From positions 15,562,001-15,626,000 of the forward strand of contig CM060732.1 of the NCBI GenBank assembly GCA_030704615.1: DNA of 64,000 nucleotides, in the 5' to 3' direction. Within the stretch, counting starts at the first letter, position 1; every line of letters starts with the position of its first letter. The notes under the pieces are model-generated. The model was not told where the DNA came from. It searched no databases and saw only the letters and a list, made by a program, of their open reading frames with translations. This stretch comes from Takakia lepidozioides. Lineage: Eukaryota; Streptophyta; Takakiopsida; Takakiales; Takakiaceae. The translations under genes were made by a program, and so were the position numbers. Shown here in pieces: positions 54,831 to 64,000 of this stretch.

Positions 54831-56114
54831 GGCTTACTCCCAAGCCTTGCTTGCTCATCCCTGGCAATTCAGCATGGCTGGTGAAAAGAAGTAGCCTTTG
54901 AGGTTACTTTGATTGCCACAACGCATTATGAAATCGAAGTATCGGCAAGGGAATCTTGTATGAACAGAAAGCTGCTGTGACAACGCAGACAGCCTCATAG
55001 CATGACGGCTTATGTTACCCCCTAGCATTGCCACATTATAAGGGAAACCTTCATGAGTGGCTCTAGGCTAGCTCAATGTCTCCCGTTGCATTTTTCAGAT
55101 GAATCCTGTACTATCCTCTCTTCCAGTCAGACTGTCCCTCGTACTCTTCCCATCAATCAACGTCTCTCATCACACTATCTCTTTCTCGTTCAACAAGTAA
55201 CTTGAATCTATCATGCGGAAGGAGGATCTGTACAAGAAATTTCAGCTGTCTAAGAGAAGCTACTGCAATAAAAAATACTTAGGAAAGTCTATAAGCTCAT
55301 TTCTATGAGAAGAGCGAACAAATCAATGCGAGGTGCAGGGACACTTTTCCGTATGCCGACAAGTCCACATCTGCGCCTTTAGGTCAGCCAAAGAGAAATA
55401 GAGAGCGAGAGAAAGGATCCGGAGACCTAAACAAGGACGAGGAAAATCGTAAAGAGAGAAGGAGCCGGAGAGGCAGAAATAAAGGAGTGGAGGTACACAA
55501 GCGGTGAGCTCATTCCAGCAATGCTACAGCTTGGAGGAGCTCGCACAGCCCTCCCTTCCTCAGTCAACGATGAACACAACACCAATACAAAGCGGGAAAG
55601 TGGACTGTTTCCGGATGAATGTCGTCTAAATTCTCTTGACGCTGCACTACTTCATTCATCACGTTTTCTCATCCACCCATCATCCAACAGATGAAGTGTG
55701 CTCTCATCGTTCTAGAATTACGTTAAAAGATGTTTTTTCCGTACTCTAGAACGATCCCCGAGGAATCATTCCGCCTTGGCAAGGCCAGGAGGCTGAGACA
55801 CTGTTGACGAGGCAGAAGTGACGAGGCAGATGAGCAGAAATGGAAATGGCCCTCAAAAGAGCCGCCCAGGCTGTCGCGGGCCGCCTAGGAGGGCCTTGCA
55901 GGCGAGCCGCTTGGCAGAATGCGCCCCCATGGCAACGCCTATGGTAACTAGGGGGCATATTCACTGAAACCTTCGTAAAATAATTAATTTTTACTGCATC
56001 GCCATTTTTTTATTATGGTTGTAGTTTAGGGAAAGAGAGGAGAAGCTTGGCTTAATTTTTGAGAGTGCTTGTTACATACAAGTGTGAGGTTGCAATTAGG
56101 AGGAAGTACCCAAG
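54831..56114. other. Upstream flank of FIGL1
   Basis: Expected 5' UTR and promoter of FIGL1. No TATA box or other gene is supported; a minus-strand frame at 55746-55964 has no domain signal. Confidence 0.4.
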
Positions 56115-56810
56115 ATGGGTGAGAATTTGCCAAACTCATTTTTACAAATGCTAGAGGAAGATTCACATTCTTCTTATACTCTTGTCATTGCTCATACACC
56201 CGTTCCTCCTTCCATACTGCACCTTCCATTCTTGCACATGCTCCTCCACCAACTCGGGCTTTGGGAGTTGTGAAGAAAAAAAAAAAAAAAACCATTGGGC
56301 TTGATGTGGACATTGCAGTGGGAGGGAGATGGACTGATGCGGCGCTTGCAAACATTTTGGATTTATATGAGGAGGAATGACAACAATGCAACAAAGGCCT
56401 TTTGACAGCGAGGCATTGGCTGCATATTTGTATTGAGCACCAAGACAGATGCCCACTTGAGCTTCGCCGGACAGAGACCCACATCAAGGGCAAAATTGAG
56501 AAGATGAAGCACGAGTACAGTGGATAGAAGACTTTGCCTAGAGAGCAAACAAGTGGTGAAGGCAGCGACTGGCCTTGGTTTCAACGAATGCAAAAGATAG
56601 GAGATGGCCTGTCAGGTGGTTGTGATCAAGGTCGAGCATCATGGGCCAATACAAATGACAGTTTCGGTGTGAACTCTATCCCTGATACCCAATTTGAGGA
56701 CACTCCTACCTCGCCTGTACCTAGCTGCACCCAGCCTCATGTTGACGACACGTCACCACCTATAATTGACATTACAACACCTGAGGAAACGTCAGTGCAA
56801 AGTCCGCTAA
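56115..56810 (+). pseudogene. Myb/SANT-like (trihelix-type) gene relic
   Basis: From an ATG at 56115, a 17-base A-run near 56276-56291 breaks the frame. The frame then reads GRWTDAALANILDLYEEE, stop, CNKGLLTARHWLHICIEHQ, THIKGKIEKMKHEYSG, stop, GEGSDWPWFQRMQKIGDG. That is the three-helix Myb/SANT-like domain common in plants and in Harbinger-associated proteins. Two in-frame stops (about 56378 and 56525) and the A-run make it a pseudogene. A proline/threonine-rich tail runs to about 56810, where gypsy pol sequence abruptly takes over. Confidence 0.55.
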
Positions 56811-56814
56811 CATT

Positions 56815-58353
56815 GGATCAAGGAAAGCTTGGAGAAATACCAAGATGTGATGTCGGAGGATTTACCGAGCAGTTTGTCACCGCGAAGAGGGGTCGACCAC
56901 AGGATAGAGGTGATACCGGGAACGGAGCCGCCTGCCAAGGTGCCGTACCGGTTGAGCCATATGGAGTTGGTGGAGCTAAAAGAACAGCTCAAGGACCTCA
57001 TGGCAAATGGATACATCCGGCCAAGTAAGTCACATTATGGAGCCCCGGTACTATTTGTAGACAAAAAAGATAGGACGTTGCGGATGTGCGTCGATTACAT
57101 GGCTCTAAACAATGTAACTATCAAAAACTTGTACCATTTGCCAAGAATTGACGATCTCTTCGATCGGTTGGTAGGCGCGAAGTATTCAGCCGGATCGATT
57201 TGCGCTCAAGTTACCACCAGATTTGAGTAGCGGAAGGAGATGAGGAAAAGACAGCGTGCAGGTGAGGTTCATATGAGTTCTTTATGATGCTTTTTGGGCT
57301 CACCAACACGTTGGCGACCTTTAGCACACTAATGAATAGTCTCTTCGAGGAGTGGTTAGATGATTTTGTGATCATGTACATCAACGACATCTTGGTGTAC
57401 TCGAAAACAAATGAAGACCACATGGAACACCTCAAAAGGATATTCCAAAAATTGAGAGAAGGGAAGCTCTATGCCAAAGCTTCAAAACGCGAGGGTCACA
57501 AAAGTGGAGTTCCTAGGGCATGTGATTACATAAGATGGGATCAAAATGGATGACAGAAAGGTAAGGGCGAGCTTGGACTGGGAACCTCCGACTTCGGTCC
57601 CGGGAGTGCGATCCTTTCTGGGACTCGCCTCCTACTACCGAAAGTATATTGTAAGGAATTTCGCCAAGATTGCGGGGCTGTTGTCAGACCTCTTGTGTAA
57701 ATCCAAGGTATGGGTGTGGAATACCTTTTGTGGCCAAGCTTGTGCCGAATTGAAGCAGTGGATGGCGGAAGCTCCAATTTTGAAGATCCCGAAATTCGAC
57801 CATATGTTTGAGATTCACACGGATGCATCGGATTTCGAGATTGGGGGTGTGCTAATGCAAGAGGGGCGTCCAATGGCTTATGAAAGTAAGAAACTGAACA
57901 AAGTGGAGTGGCGGTGGAGTGATTCGACCACATGCCAGCAAAACCGGAGCAAGTACAAAAAATAAGCGGGGCTGTTACAACCTTTGCCGATTCTAGAGGG
58001 GTCTTGGGAGAGTGTCTCAATGGATTTCATGACTGTTTTGCCGTTGTCAAAAGGATTCGATGCAATCATGGTGGTGGTGGATAGGTTCAGTAAAATGGGT
58101 CATTTCATCCTCACCAAGAAGACGGCAATGGCGCAGGAGACGGGACGACTTTACTTCGCCCACGTCTTCAAGTTTCATGGACTCCCAAAGGACATTGTTT
58201 CAGATCGCGATCCAAAGTTTACGAGTAAGTTTTGGAGGGCACTTTGGAAGAAAATGGGGATGAGGCTAAAGATGAGCACGGACTTCCGACCTACAACGGA
58301 CGTCCAAACGGAAAGACTGAACTATGTGGTGAAGCAGCTCTTGAAGAATTATG
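56815..58353 (+). mobile_element. Ty3/gypsy pol remnant (RT, RNase H, integrase)
   Basis: RT begins at [19 protein letters not shown] (about 56890) and passes [17 protein letters not shown] and [12 protein letters not shown] short deletion and frameshift follow, then MMLFGLTNTLATFS and MYINDILVYSK. The catalytic YxDD box reads YIND (about 57379-57390), so polymerase activity is lost. RNase H starts at HTDASDFEIGG and is cut at about 57960. Integrase resumes in another frame with SMDFMTVLP, VSDRDPKFTSKFW and TTDVQTERLN, keeping the D, D and E residues in view. It ends at the left border of an LTR. Protease and gag are not upstream; the fragment starts inside pol. Confidence 0.85.
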
Positions 58354-59083
58354 TGTCGTGTCGCGGCCTTTTGTCTTGAGGGCGGGGGGTCGGGACACAA
58401 GAGGGGTTGCCCCTGTGGTGGGGGCAGTGGCAGCAAATAGGAAATGGGGTTGAAACACCTTTGAGTGCCGAAGGCACTCAAAGAGGCGGTGGCGCTCACT
58501 AGGTGGAGCCCCGTAAACCGGGTAGCGGTGGTGGGGGCTCCACGAGGGGTTGTGGTAGCTTAGGGAGTCGTAGTGGGGGTGGCATAGGACTCACCATGAG
58601 GCTGAGGCCTTGTGGTGGGAGTCGTGGGGAGTCTTGGGACTCACCACGGTCCATTGGGGCCGTGGTGGGTGGGCCAAGACTCATCGCGGCTCACCACTGG
58701 GACGATCGAGGGTCTAAGTGGTGGTGCACCAGATTTGGACTGGGATACTTGTAAAACCCCCACGGACACCTACAGAAGTATATATAGGGAGTAGTAACCC
58801 CGAGAACGGTGCAAGCCCGTTGGTGACCAAAAACTAGTGAGTAAGCGTGCGAGCCGGAAAGCGACCAAGGTGTGGGGAGCTATTCCGGACTGCCATCTAC
58901 CAAAGGGAATTTCCACTTAGCCCGACAGGTCGAGGGTCGAGTGGGAGTGTGAGGGGACCGTTATGCCCCGGTGAGCAGCCGAAGCTCCGAGTTGGCCCGG
59001 CGGCCGGTTTGGGAGTTAGGCGCGCGCATCAAAGCGAGTAACTATGACTTGAAGGGGAGTTTACCGAAGTGAGGTGCGCGACA
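58354..59083 (+). repeat. LTR A of a Ty3/gypsy element
   Basis: About 730 bp, starting TGTCGTGTCGCGG and ending GTGCGCGACA. It is a diverged direct repeat of the next 695 bp. It directly follows the integrase remnant, as a 3' LTR would. Inside lies TATATATAGGGAG (about 58780), a possible TATA signal, shared by both LTRs. Confidence 0.75.
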
Positions 59084-59084
59084 T

Positions 59085-59779
59085 TGTCTGTCATGGCCCT
59101 TCGCCTTGAGGGCAGGGGGTCGGGACACAAAAGGGGCTACCCCTGTGGTATGGGCAGTGGGGCCCAAGGCACTCAAGAAGGCGGAGACGCTCACTAGGTG
59201 GAACCCCGCGCACCGGGTTGCGGTGGGGGTGGCTCCACGAGGGGTGGTGGTAGCTTAGTGGGACTTAGTGGGGATGGCATAGGACTCACCATGGAGCGGA
59301 GACCTTGTGGTGGGAGTCGTGGGGAGTCTTGGGACTCATAACGGTCCAATGGGGCCGTGGTGGGTGGGCCAAGACTTACCGCGACTCACCACCGGGAATG
59401 GAAGGTCTTCGTGGTGGTTCGCCATAAAAGGATGGTGTTGTTTGTGAAACCCCCGCAGACAGTCACAAAAGTATATATAGGGAGTAGTAACCCCGAGAAC
59501 GGTGCCAGCCCGTTGGTGACCAAAAACTAGTGAGTAAGCGTGCCAGCCGGAAAGCGACCAAGGTGTGGGGAGCTGTTCCAGACTGCCAACAACCAAAGGG
59601 AATTTCCACTAGGCCCGAATTGAGAGAGGGTCTTGTGGAGAAGCAAATGAAGACCATTATGTCCCGGTGAGCAGCCGAAGCTCCGAGTTGGCCCGGCGGC
59701 CAGTTTGGGAGTTAGGCGCGCGCATCAAAGCGAGTAACTATGACTTGAAGGGGAGCTTACCGAAGTGAGGTGCGCAACA
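59085..59779 (+). repeat. LTR B of a Ty3/gypsy element
   Basis: About 695 bp, starting TGTCTGTCATGGCCC and ending GTGCGCAACA. It is followed by a tRNA-Met primer-binding site and gag, so it acts as a 5' LTR. It shares GCCGAAGCTCCGAGTTGGCC, the CATCAAAGCGAGTAACTATG block and TATATATAGGGAG with LTR A. One base separates the two LTRs. Confidence 0.8.
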
Positions 59780-59781
59780 CT

Positions 59782-59793
59782 TGGTATCAGAGC
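59782..59793 (+). other. Primer-binding site, tRNA-iMet type
   Basis: TGGTATCAGAGC starts two bases after the LTR end and is the classic plant retrotransposon primer-binding site complementary to the 3' end of initiator methionine tRNA. Confidence 0.85.
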
Positions 59794-59834
59794 TTAGAGT
59801 TCAGTACGCGATCGTCCTTGAGATTGGCCTCATC

Positions 59835-60590
59835 ATGGGGTCGGGCAAGCCAAAGCGAAAGCGGAACGGCCCGAAAGATGATGATCCTGGTGAGCCCGGT
59901 GGAGGCGACGTGTCACCGAAGCGGCAATTTGAGGAGGCGATTCATGCCTTTGAAAGCGAGGCCGCTCAAGAATGAGAGGAATCTGGGGAATCGGAGCCCG
60001 AGGACTTCCCGGAGGCTCCGGCAGACCAACTGATGTCTCCCGTGCCAGCAGCCTTTTGGGAAGGGTTGTTGGCGCAGTTTGGCGGGACGTTGAAAGACGT
60101 GTTGAGGGCGATTAATGCCACTTCCACGAAGGCAAAGTTTAAGGTGAAGCCTAAGGAACCCGGCACCTTCGAGGGCGTCCGAAATCGGAAGTCATTCAAT
60201 ACCTGGCTCTTGGAGCTAGAGCAGTACTTCCGGGCGGCCAAGTTGAGTGACGAGGATCGGGTGGAAGTGGCTCTCACCTATTTGAGGGGCTATGCTCAAC
60301 AATGGTGGCAGAAACGCCTTCATGACCAAGGTCCAGACCCGGAAACCTTGAACTGGAGTGGGTTCAAGGAACTTATGAAAAGACAGTTTGTTCCCCTCAA
60401 CGCGTCCTGGCTCGCCCGGGACAAGATGAAGAATTTGAAGCAAACGGATGACATTCGGGGTTATGTTCAGGCTTTCAATGTGCTGTTGCTCGAAGTCTCG
60501 GATATGGCGGAACCAGAAATGGTCTTCAACTTTGTGGCGGGACTGACCCATGGGCCAGGCGTACTTTTTTTTTGGGACATTTTTTATTGA
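59835..60590 (+). pseudogene. Ty3/gypsy gag, interrupted and truncated
   Basis: From ATG 59835 the frame gives GSGKPKRKRNGPKDDD and then an in-frame TGA at 59973-59975. The same frame reopens through the Retrotransposon_gag domain: KSFNTWLLELEQYFRAAKLS, VALTYLRGYAQQWWQKRL and GFKELMKRQFVPLNA. Capsid homology stops at about 60560 (GLTHGPG), where a T-rich, unrelated sequence takes over. There is no zinc knuckle, protease or pol downstream. Confidence 0.8.
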
Positions 60591-60954
60591 TCCAAATTTT
60601 GGCGGGGGAGTAGCGGTGGGATGCTTGAGGCTGCAAAACAAAATTGAGCCAAAAACAAAATCGATACGTACCAGAAACCCCCAATGAAAGGCAGTGCAAA
60701 CCTATTTATTGGCTTAAAATGAATTTAAATTCAATTAAATTGTGGAATGGCTTGAGGGGTGAGCGCTTCGATGGGGAGGCAAATGATTTATTTGTCTAAT
60801 GTGTCTCCGCACATGTGTCGCACACATGTTCCAGCACATGGGGGCAAAAGAGGGGCTTCAACCACATCCGTTCAATGGGTGCAATAGCCGTGCACGCATT
60901 CCAAGAATTTTTTTTCGCATTGAACAAAAAACCAGATGACAAGTGAACGCCTCA
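60591..60954. other. Unassigned sequence after gag
   Basis: No gene recognised. It may belong to whatever truncated the gag. Confidence 0.3.
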
Positions 60955-61310
60955 TTGGACAATCGAACAAATTTTGATTGATCTCGTATTACACTCGGAC
61001 GTATCAGAGGGTACATTGAACACACTGGCCAAGTCTCAAAGCAAACAAAAATCATTTGGATGGGCAACCATCCGTTGGCCCATTGAACGAATTTCGATTG
61101 ATCTCATATTATTCTGAGCCTCTTACATGGCACATTGAACATAGTGGCCAAGTCTCAAAGTGAACCAAAATCATTTCGATGGCCAACCATCCGTTGAGCC
61201 ATCGAATAAATTTCGATTGATCTCATATTAGTCGGGGATCTGTGAGAGGGTGTCTCGAACGTACTGGCAAAGTTTGGAAGCAAACAAGAGTTGGAGAAGC
61301 ACCTCATTAC
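60955..61310. repeat. About 120-bp tandem repeat, nearly three copies
   Basis: The words CGATTGATCTC, CTGGCCAAGTCTCAAAG and ATGGGCAACCATCCGTTG recur with a 119-120 bp step beginning near 60955, 61075 and 61195. The third copy is more diverged and incomplete. Confidence 0.7.
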
Positions 61311-61615
61311 GAAGCAAGAGACATTACAGAAGACCTCAGCATATTGAACATCTGGATGAAGAACCTTGCCCATTGTCGCTTCAAAGTTCAATCGCTTCTG
61401 AAATGATCACTTGTTTGTTAGTGGAAGCTCATCTCGTAGGCCACATTGATCTCGTACCCATCGAAGACTCCCGTAGGCTATATGGAACGGTTCATGTGAT
61501 ACATTTTCATAAATGCGATATGAAACATTTGTGAAATGGTATCACGTCAACCGTTTAATGTGGCCAATGCACCTCTTCCGTACCATGGCGGAAATGTTCG
61601 CCACTTGAAAGCACA
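61311..61615. other. Unassigned spacer
   Basis: No gene or repeat recognised. Confidence 0.3.
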
Positions 61616-62030
61616 AACACAAATAATCCGTGCAAACAATCTCAAGAATCATATATACTGCAAGAAGTTTCATACTGCCGATGTTCATGTAGATGAATTC
61701 TTTGGGAATCATTTTGCTACTCCCATGCCAACAGCATCAAGTCCACTGCGACTGTCATATTCCGAATTCCGTATCAGCCACCACGGACATGAAACCAGGA
61801 ACTTCGCACAAAATCTCCAATTCATTCAATTTATGGTGGGTCGTGGCTGCAGCCTGCAAGCTGACCGGGGTGGCTGATACGTTCGTTTGAACATAACAGT
61901 CTCAGAGAACGTTGGCATGGTAATAGCAAAAAGAGTACTACAGAATTCAGCTAGAGGAACAACAATAGCATGAAACACCTTACCGTAAATATGATTGTTG
62001 ACATTGGTTGTGACAGCTCTAATCAATAGA
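61616..62030. repeat. Diverged inverted repeat, about 160-bp arms
   Basis: The left arm (about 61616-61780) translates on the plus strand as AATCATATATACTGCAAGAAG-type sequence (NHIYCKKFH ... MPT). The right arm (about 61865-62030) reads the same on the minus strand (NHIYGKVFH ... MPT). The inner ends CGTATCAGCCACC and GGTGGCTGATACG pair well. The shared amino-acid-level similarity suggests a once-coding segment was inverted and duplicated. Confidence 0.6.
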
Positions 62031-62039
62031 GAACTCGCA

Positions 62040-62650
62040 CCATCAGTTGCGCTCCAGCAGTAGTACCGGTCCCCCGAGTAAATAAAGTTTCGTTGTAAAT
62101 AATAAATTGCATACGCTCGAACCTCATAGATGTCATTTCAACAAAACCGGCCGTATATTGTGGCACTGTTTGTAACTTCGAATGTTTCAATGTTTCTGAC
62201 AGGGTACTGAGAAAATGATATATTGGTTCCGTAGGAGTTAGACAACAAACGTTCCATATCTCATTCAAATGTCGACACTACCATGAGTGACATGGATCAA
62301 AAAATAATAGGTGTACATGCGACCTCCGGACGTTCAAGTAGACCATTCGCTGGACCTAGTATCAAACGTTCGGACTTCGGAGGTCGCATGTGCACCTATT
62401 ACTTTCCGATCCATGCCTCTCATGGTAGTGTCGCACAGTTGAATGAGATGTGAGACGTTTGTTGTCTAACTCCCACGGAACTAATACATCGTTTTCTCAT
62501 AACCCTATCCGAAACCTTGGAACATTACACATATAAACAATGAGCCAGTACACAAACCATTTATGTTACGATGACAGGTGCCAGGGTCGAGCATATGCAA
62601 TGTAGTATTTACAATGGAACTTTATTTATTATATGCACGATCAAAATTGA
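62040..62650. repeat. Foldback structure, about 270-bp arms
   Basis: Arms at about 62070-62335 and 62363-62640 are imperfect inverted copies. Matching pairs include CATGCGACCTCCGGACGTT with AACGTTCGGA..GGTCGCATG, GACACTACCATGAG with CTCATGGTAGTGTC, GAGTTAGACAACAAACG with CGTTTGTTGTCTAACTC, and AATTGCATACGCTCGA with TCGAGCATATGCAATG. The loop is about 30 bp. This is a foldback element or a palindromic duplication. Confidence 0.8.
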
Positions 62651-62711
62651 ATTATGTCTTCATAAAAGAACCATTGTACCGCCACAAATCTCATATCTAC
62701 GAGACTATGGT

Positions 62712-63897
62712 CTACTCCGTCCTATATATGTCTTTCGGCTCAGGCCAATTGAATGGCTTGCCCATGAACCGAAGTACTACATGGGCTAATGTGACTATCT
62801 TATTCTTGTTGTTGTCGTACAACCTTTGTAGCATTGAATGCCAACAAGCTCCCGTAAATTGGTCCTCGAACATACTTTCATCATAATGAGCGCCGCCATT
62901 TATTCGTACCGTTATCTTCCCAACGGCAAAGGCCTCCGACGTCATGTCCTGGGGGGGGTGGCATTCGCATTGAAAACCGATGAAATATCTTTTTCCACCC
63001 ACCATCTTTTTGCGAGTTCCCGGTCCAGCTTGTCTTGGTTTTCAAACTGGTACGGCGAGGCTTTGCGTATGCCCAATGGGGTGGCTAAGCCCCAATCACA
63101 CACCCCAATCTTGACCTCCTCGGTGTCATCTGGAAAATGCAACAAGATGTTGTCGGGGGACAAGTCGTTGTGCAGGACAACGTTCTTGTGGACAACATCC
63201 ATGATGCACATCAGTGCCCATGCAAGTTTACTGCGCACTTTCCGGAAACGAAGCAAGCGATCGCATTCCTAGAACTCTGCTTCCGTTCCCCTTTGTTCCA
63301 AAATCACCTTGTTGTCCGAATCGTTGCCCCATTTTCTGTCAAGGTTCATCATGTTGCGTATTGTCCCCCCATTCCACCAGCGAGTGTAACCCTCTACCTC
63401 ACGTGCATTCACAGCAAAAATAACACCCGGATGCTGGAACTTCACTACCAAACACTTGTCGTTATGTTGTTTCAATGCCTTTTCTGGATTTTTGGACTTG
63501 GGTTTTTTCCCGCAAGCTCCCAACGCTCCGGTATTCTAGAATCGTCAATAATCCTACACTGACGGACCTTAGCATACCCTCCTTCTTTGTAAGGGCCAAT
63601 CTCTACCACCTTCGCAGTAGAGTTCAGGTAATAAAGACCAGTTGTGTCTCCCCCGCCCGATGACCCCGCCTTCCAAGGGACAACCCTAGTCCGGCGATGT
63701 GAATTATGACTTGCCAAGCAAGCCCAATACTCAACACGTCGCATTAACTCAGCTTCGACGGAGGGCACTCGACCCTCGGTTGCTCTACCCTTCCATGTCT
63801 TCATTAGCTGCCTCAAATTCCACGTGGCGTCTTTCGCCCTACTTTGGATCCACCGATTGAACTTCGGCTTGTCCGCCGTCCGCCGTCCGCCGTCCAC
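62712..63897 (-). pseudogene. Protein-kinase-like pseudogene
   Basis: The minus strand encodes a kinase-like fold in order: a glycine-rich loop (IGPYKEGGYAKVRQ), a hinge-like GYTRWWNGGTIRNM, a catalytic loop VVLHNDLSPDNILLHF, and GVCDWGLAT in place of DFG. HND replaces the usual HRD and DWG the usual DFG, while the catalytic D and N remain. Breaks: a frameshift at an A-run near 63512, an in-frame TAG at 63269-63271, and a frameshift at a run of eight C near 62955. The two frameshifts lie in homopolymers and could be sequence errors, but the TAG is not. The C-lobe ends near 62712. It resembles a multicopy kinase-like family in non-seed plants or charophytes; its substrate is unknown. Confidence 0.65.
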
Positions 63898-64000
63898 TTA
63901 GCCCCCGCCAAAGCGTTTGTCATTTTTCTCTCCATATTTTGCTAGAAAATCTGAAACCCCTCCTAATCAAATCGAGCGACCGCCTCCAAATGGCAGTCGT
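63898..64000. other. Right edge
   Basis: Short flank of the kinase-like relic, which may continue off the window. Nothing else is seen. Confidence 0.3.

Overview
The window is nuclear DNA from a green plant lineage. Four multi-exon genes with GT-AG introns encode families found in plants or throughout streptophytes: a WRKY factor, an ARIADNE-type RBR ubiquitin ligase, a WSD-type wax ester synthase/diacylglycerol acyltransferase, and FIDGETIN-LIKE 1. The rest is decayed transposons, foldback elements and short tandem arrays. The SWIM-like relic at the left end and the kinase-like relic at the right end resemble multicopy families I associate with charophyte algae such as Chara, or with other non-seed plants. 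That is recollection, so the species stays open.

Layout. 0.3-2.5 kb: broken SWIM-like gene. 2.7-3.0 kb: 42-bp palindrome array. 3.2-4.63 kb: 3' end of a CACTA element (DUF4216 fragment, AACCACT subterminal repeats, CACTA terminus). 4.87-6.6 kb: array of 30-bp palindromes with a 63-64 bp period. 6.6-8.8 kb: Ty3/gypsy pol fragment fused to a LINE reverse transcriptase, both on the minus strand. 10.9-14.2 kb: WRKY gene (-). 18-20.6 kb: cluster of tRNA-derived SINEs. 23.6-32.8 kb: complete 15-exon ARIADNE gene (-). 34-38.6 kb: foldback modules, a CACTA-like end, and a MULE-like transposase relic. 38.5-39.0 kb: LINE tail. 39.3-40.1 kb: non-autonomous hAT element with an exact 8-bp target duplication. 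40.6-44.9 kb: WSD gene (+). 45.6-54.8 kb: complete 14-exon FIGL1 gene (-), convergent with WSD. 56.1-60.6 kb: Myb/SANT-like relic, gypsy pol, two LTRs in tandem, primer-binding site and truncated gag. 61-62.7 kb: large inverted repeats. 62.7-63.9 kb: kinase-like pseudogene (-).

The four intact genes are functionally unrelated (transcription, ubiquitination, surface lipid synthesis, recombination control) and there is no operon logic. Exon models were built by hand from splice sites, reading phase and family conservation. In the ARIADNE, FIGL1 and WSD models every junction keeps phase, giving about 595, 701 and 565 residues. The most unusual features are the two palindrome arrays (42 bp and 63-64 bp), a WRKY domain reading WKKYGNK, and the density of foldback structures.
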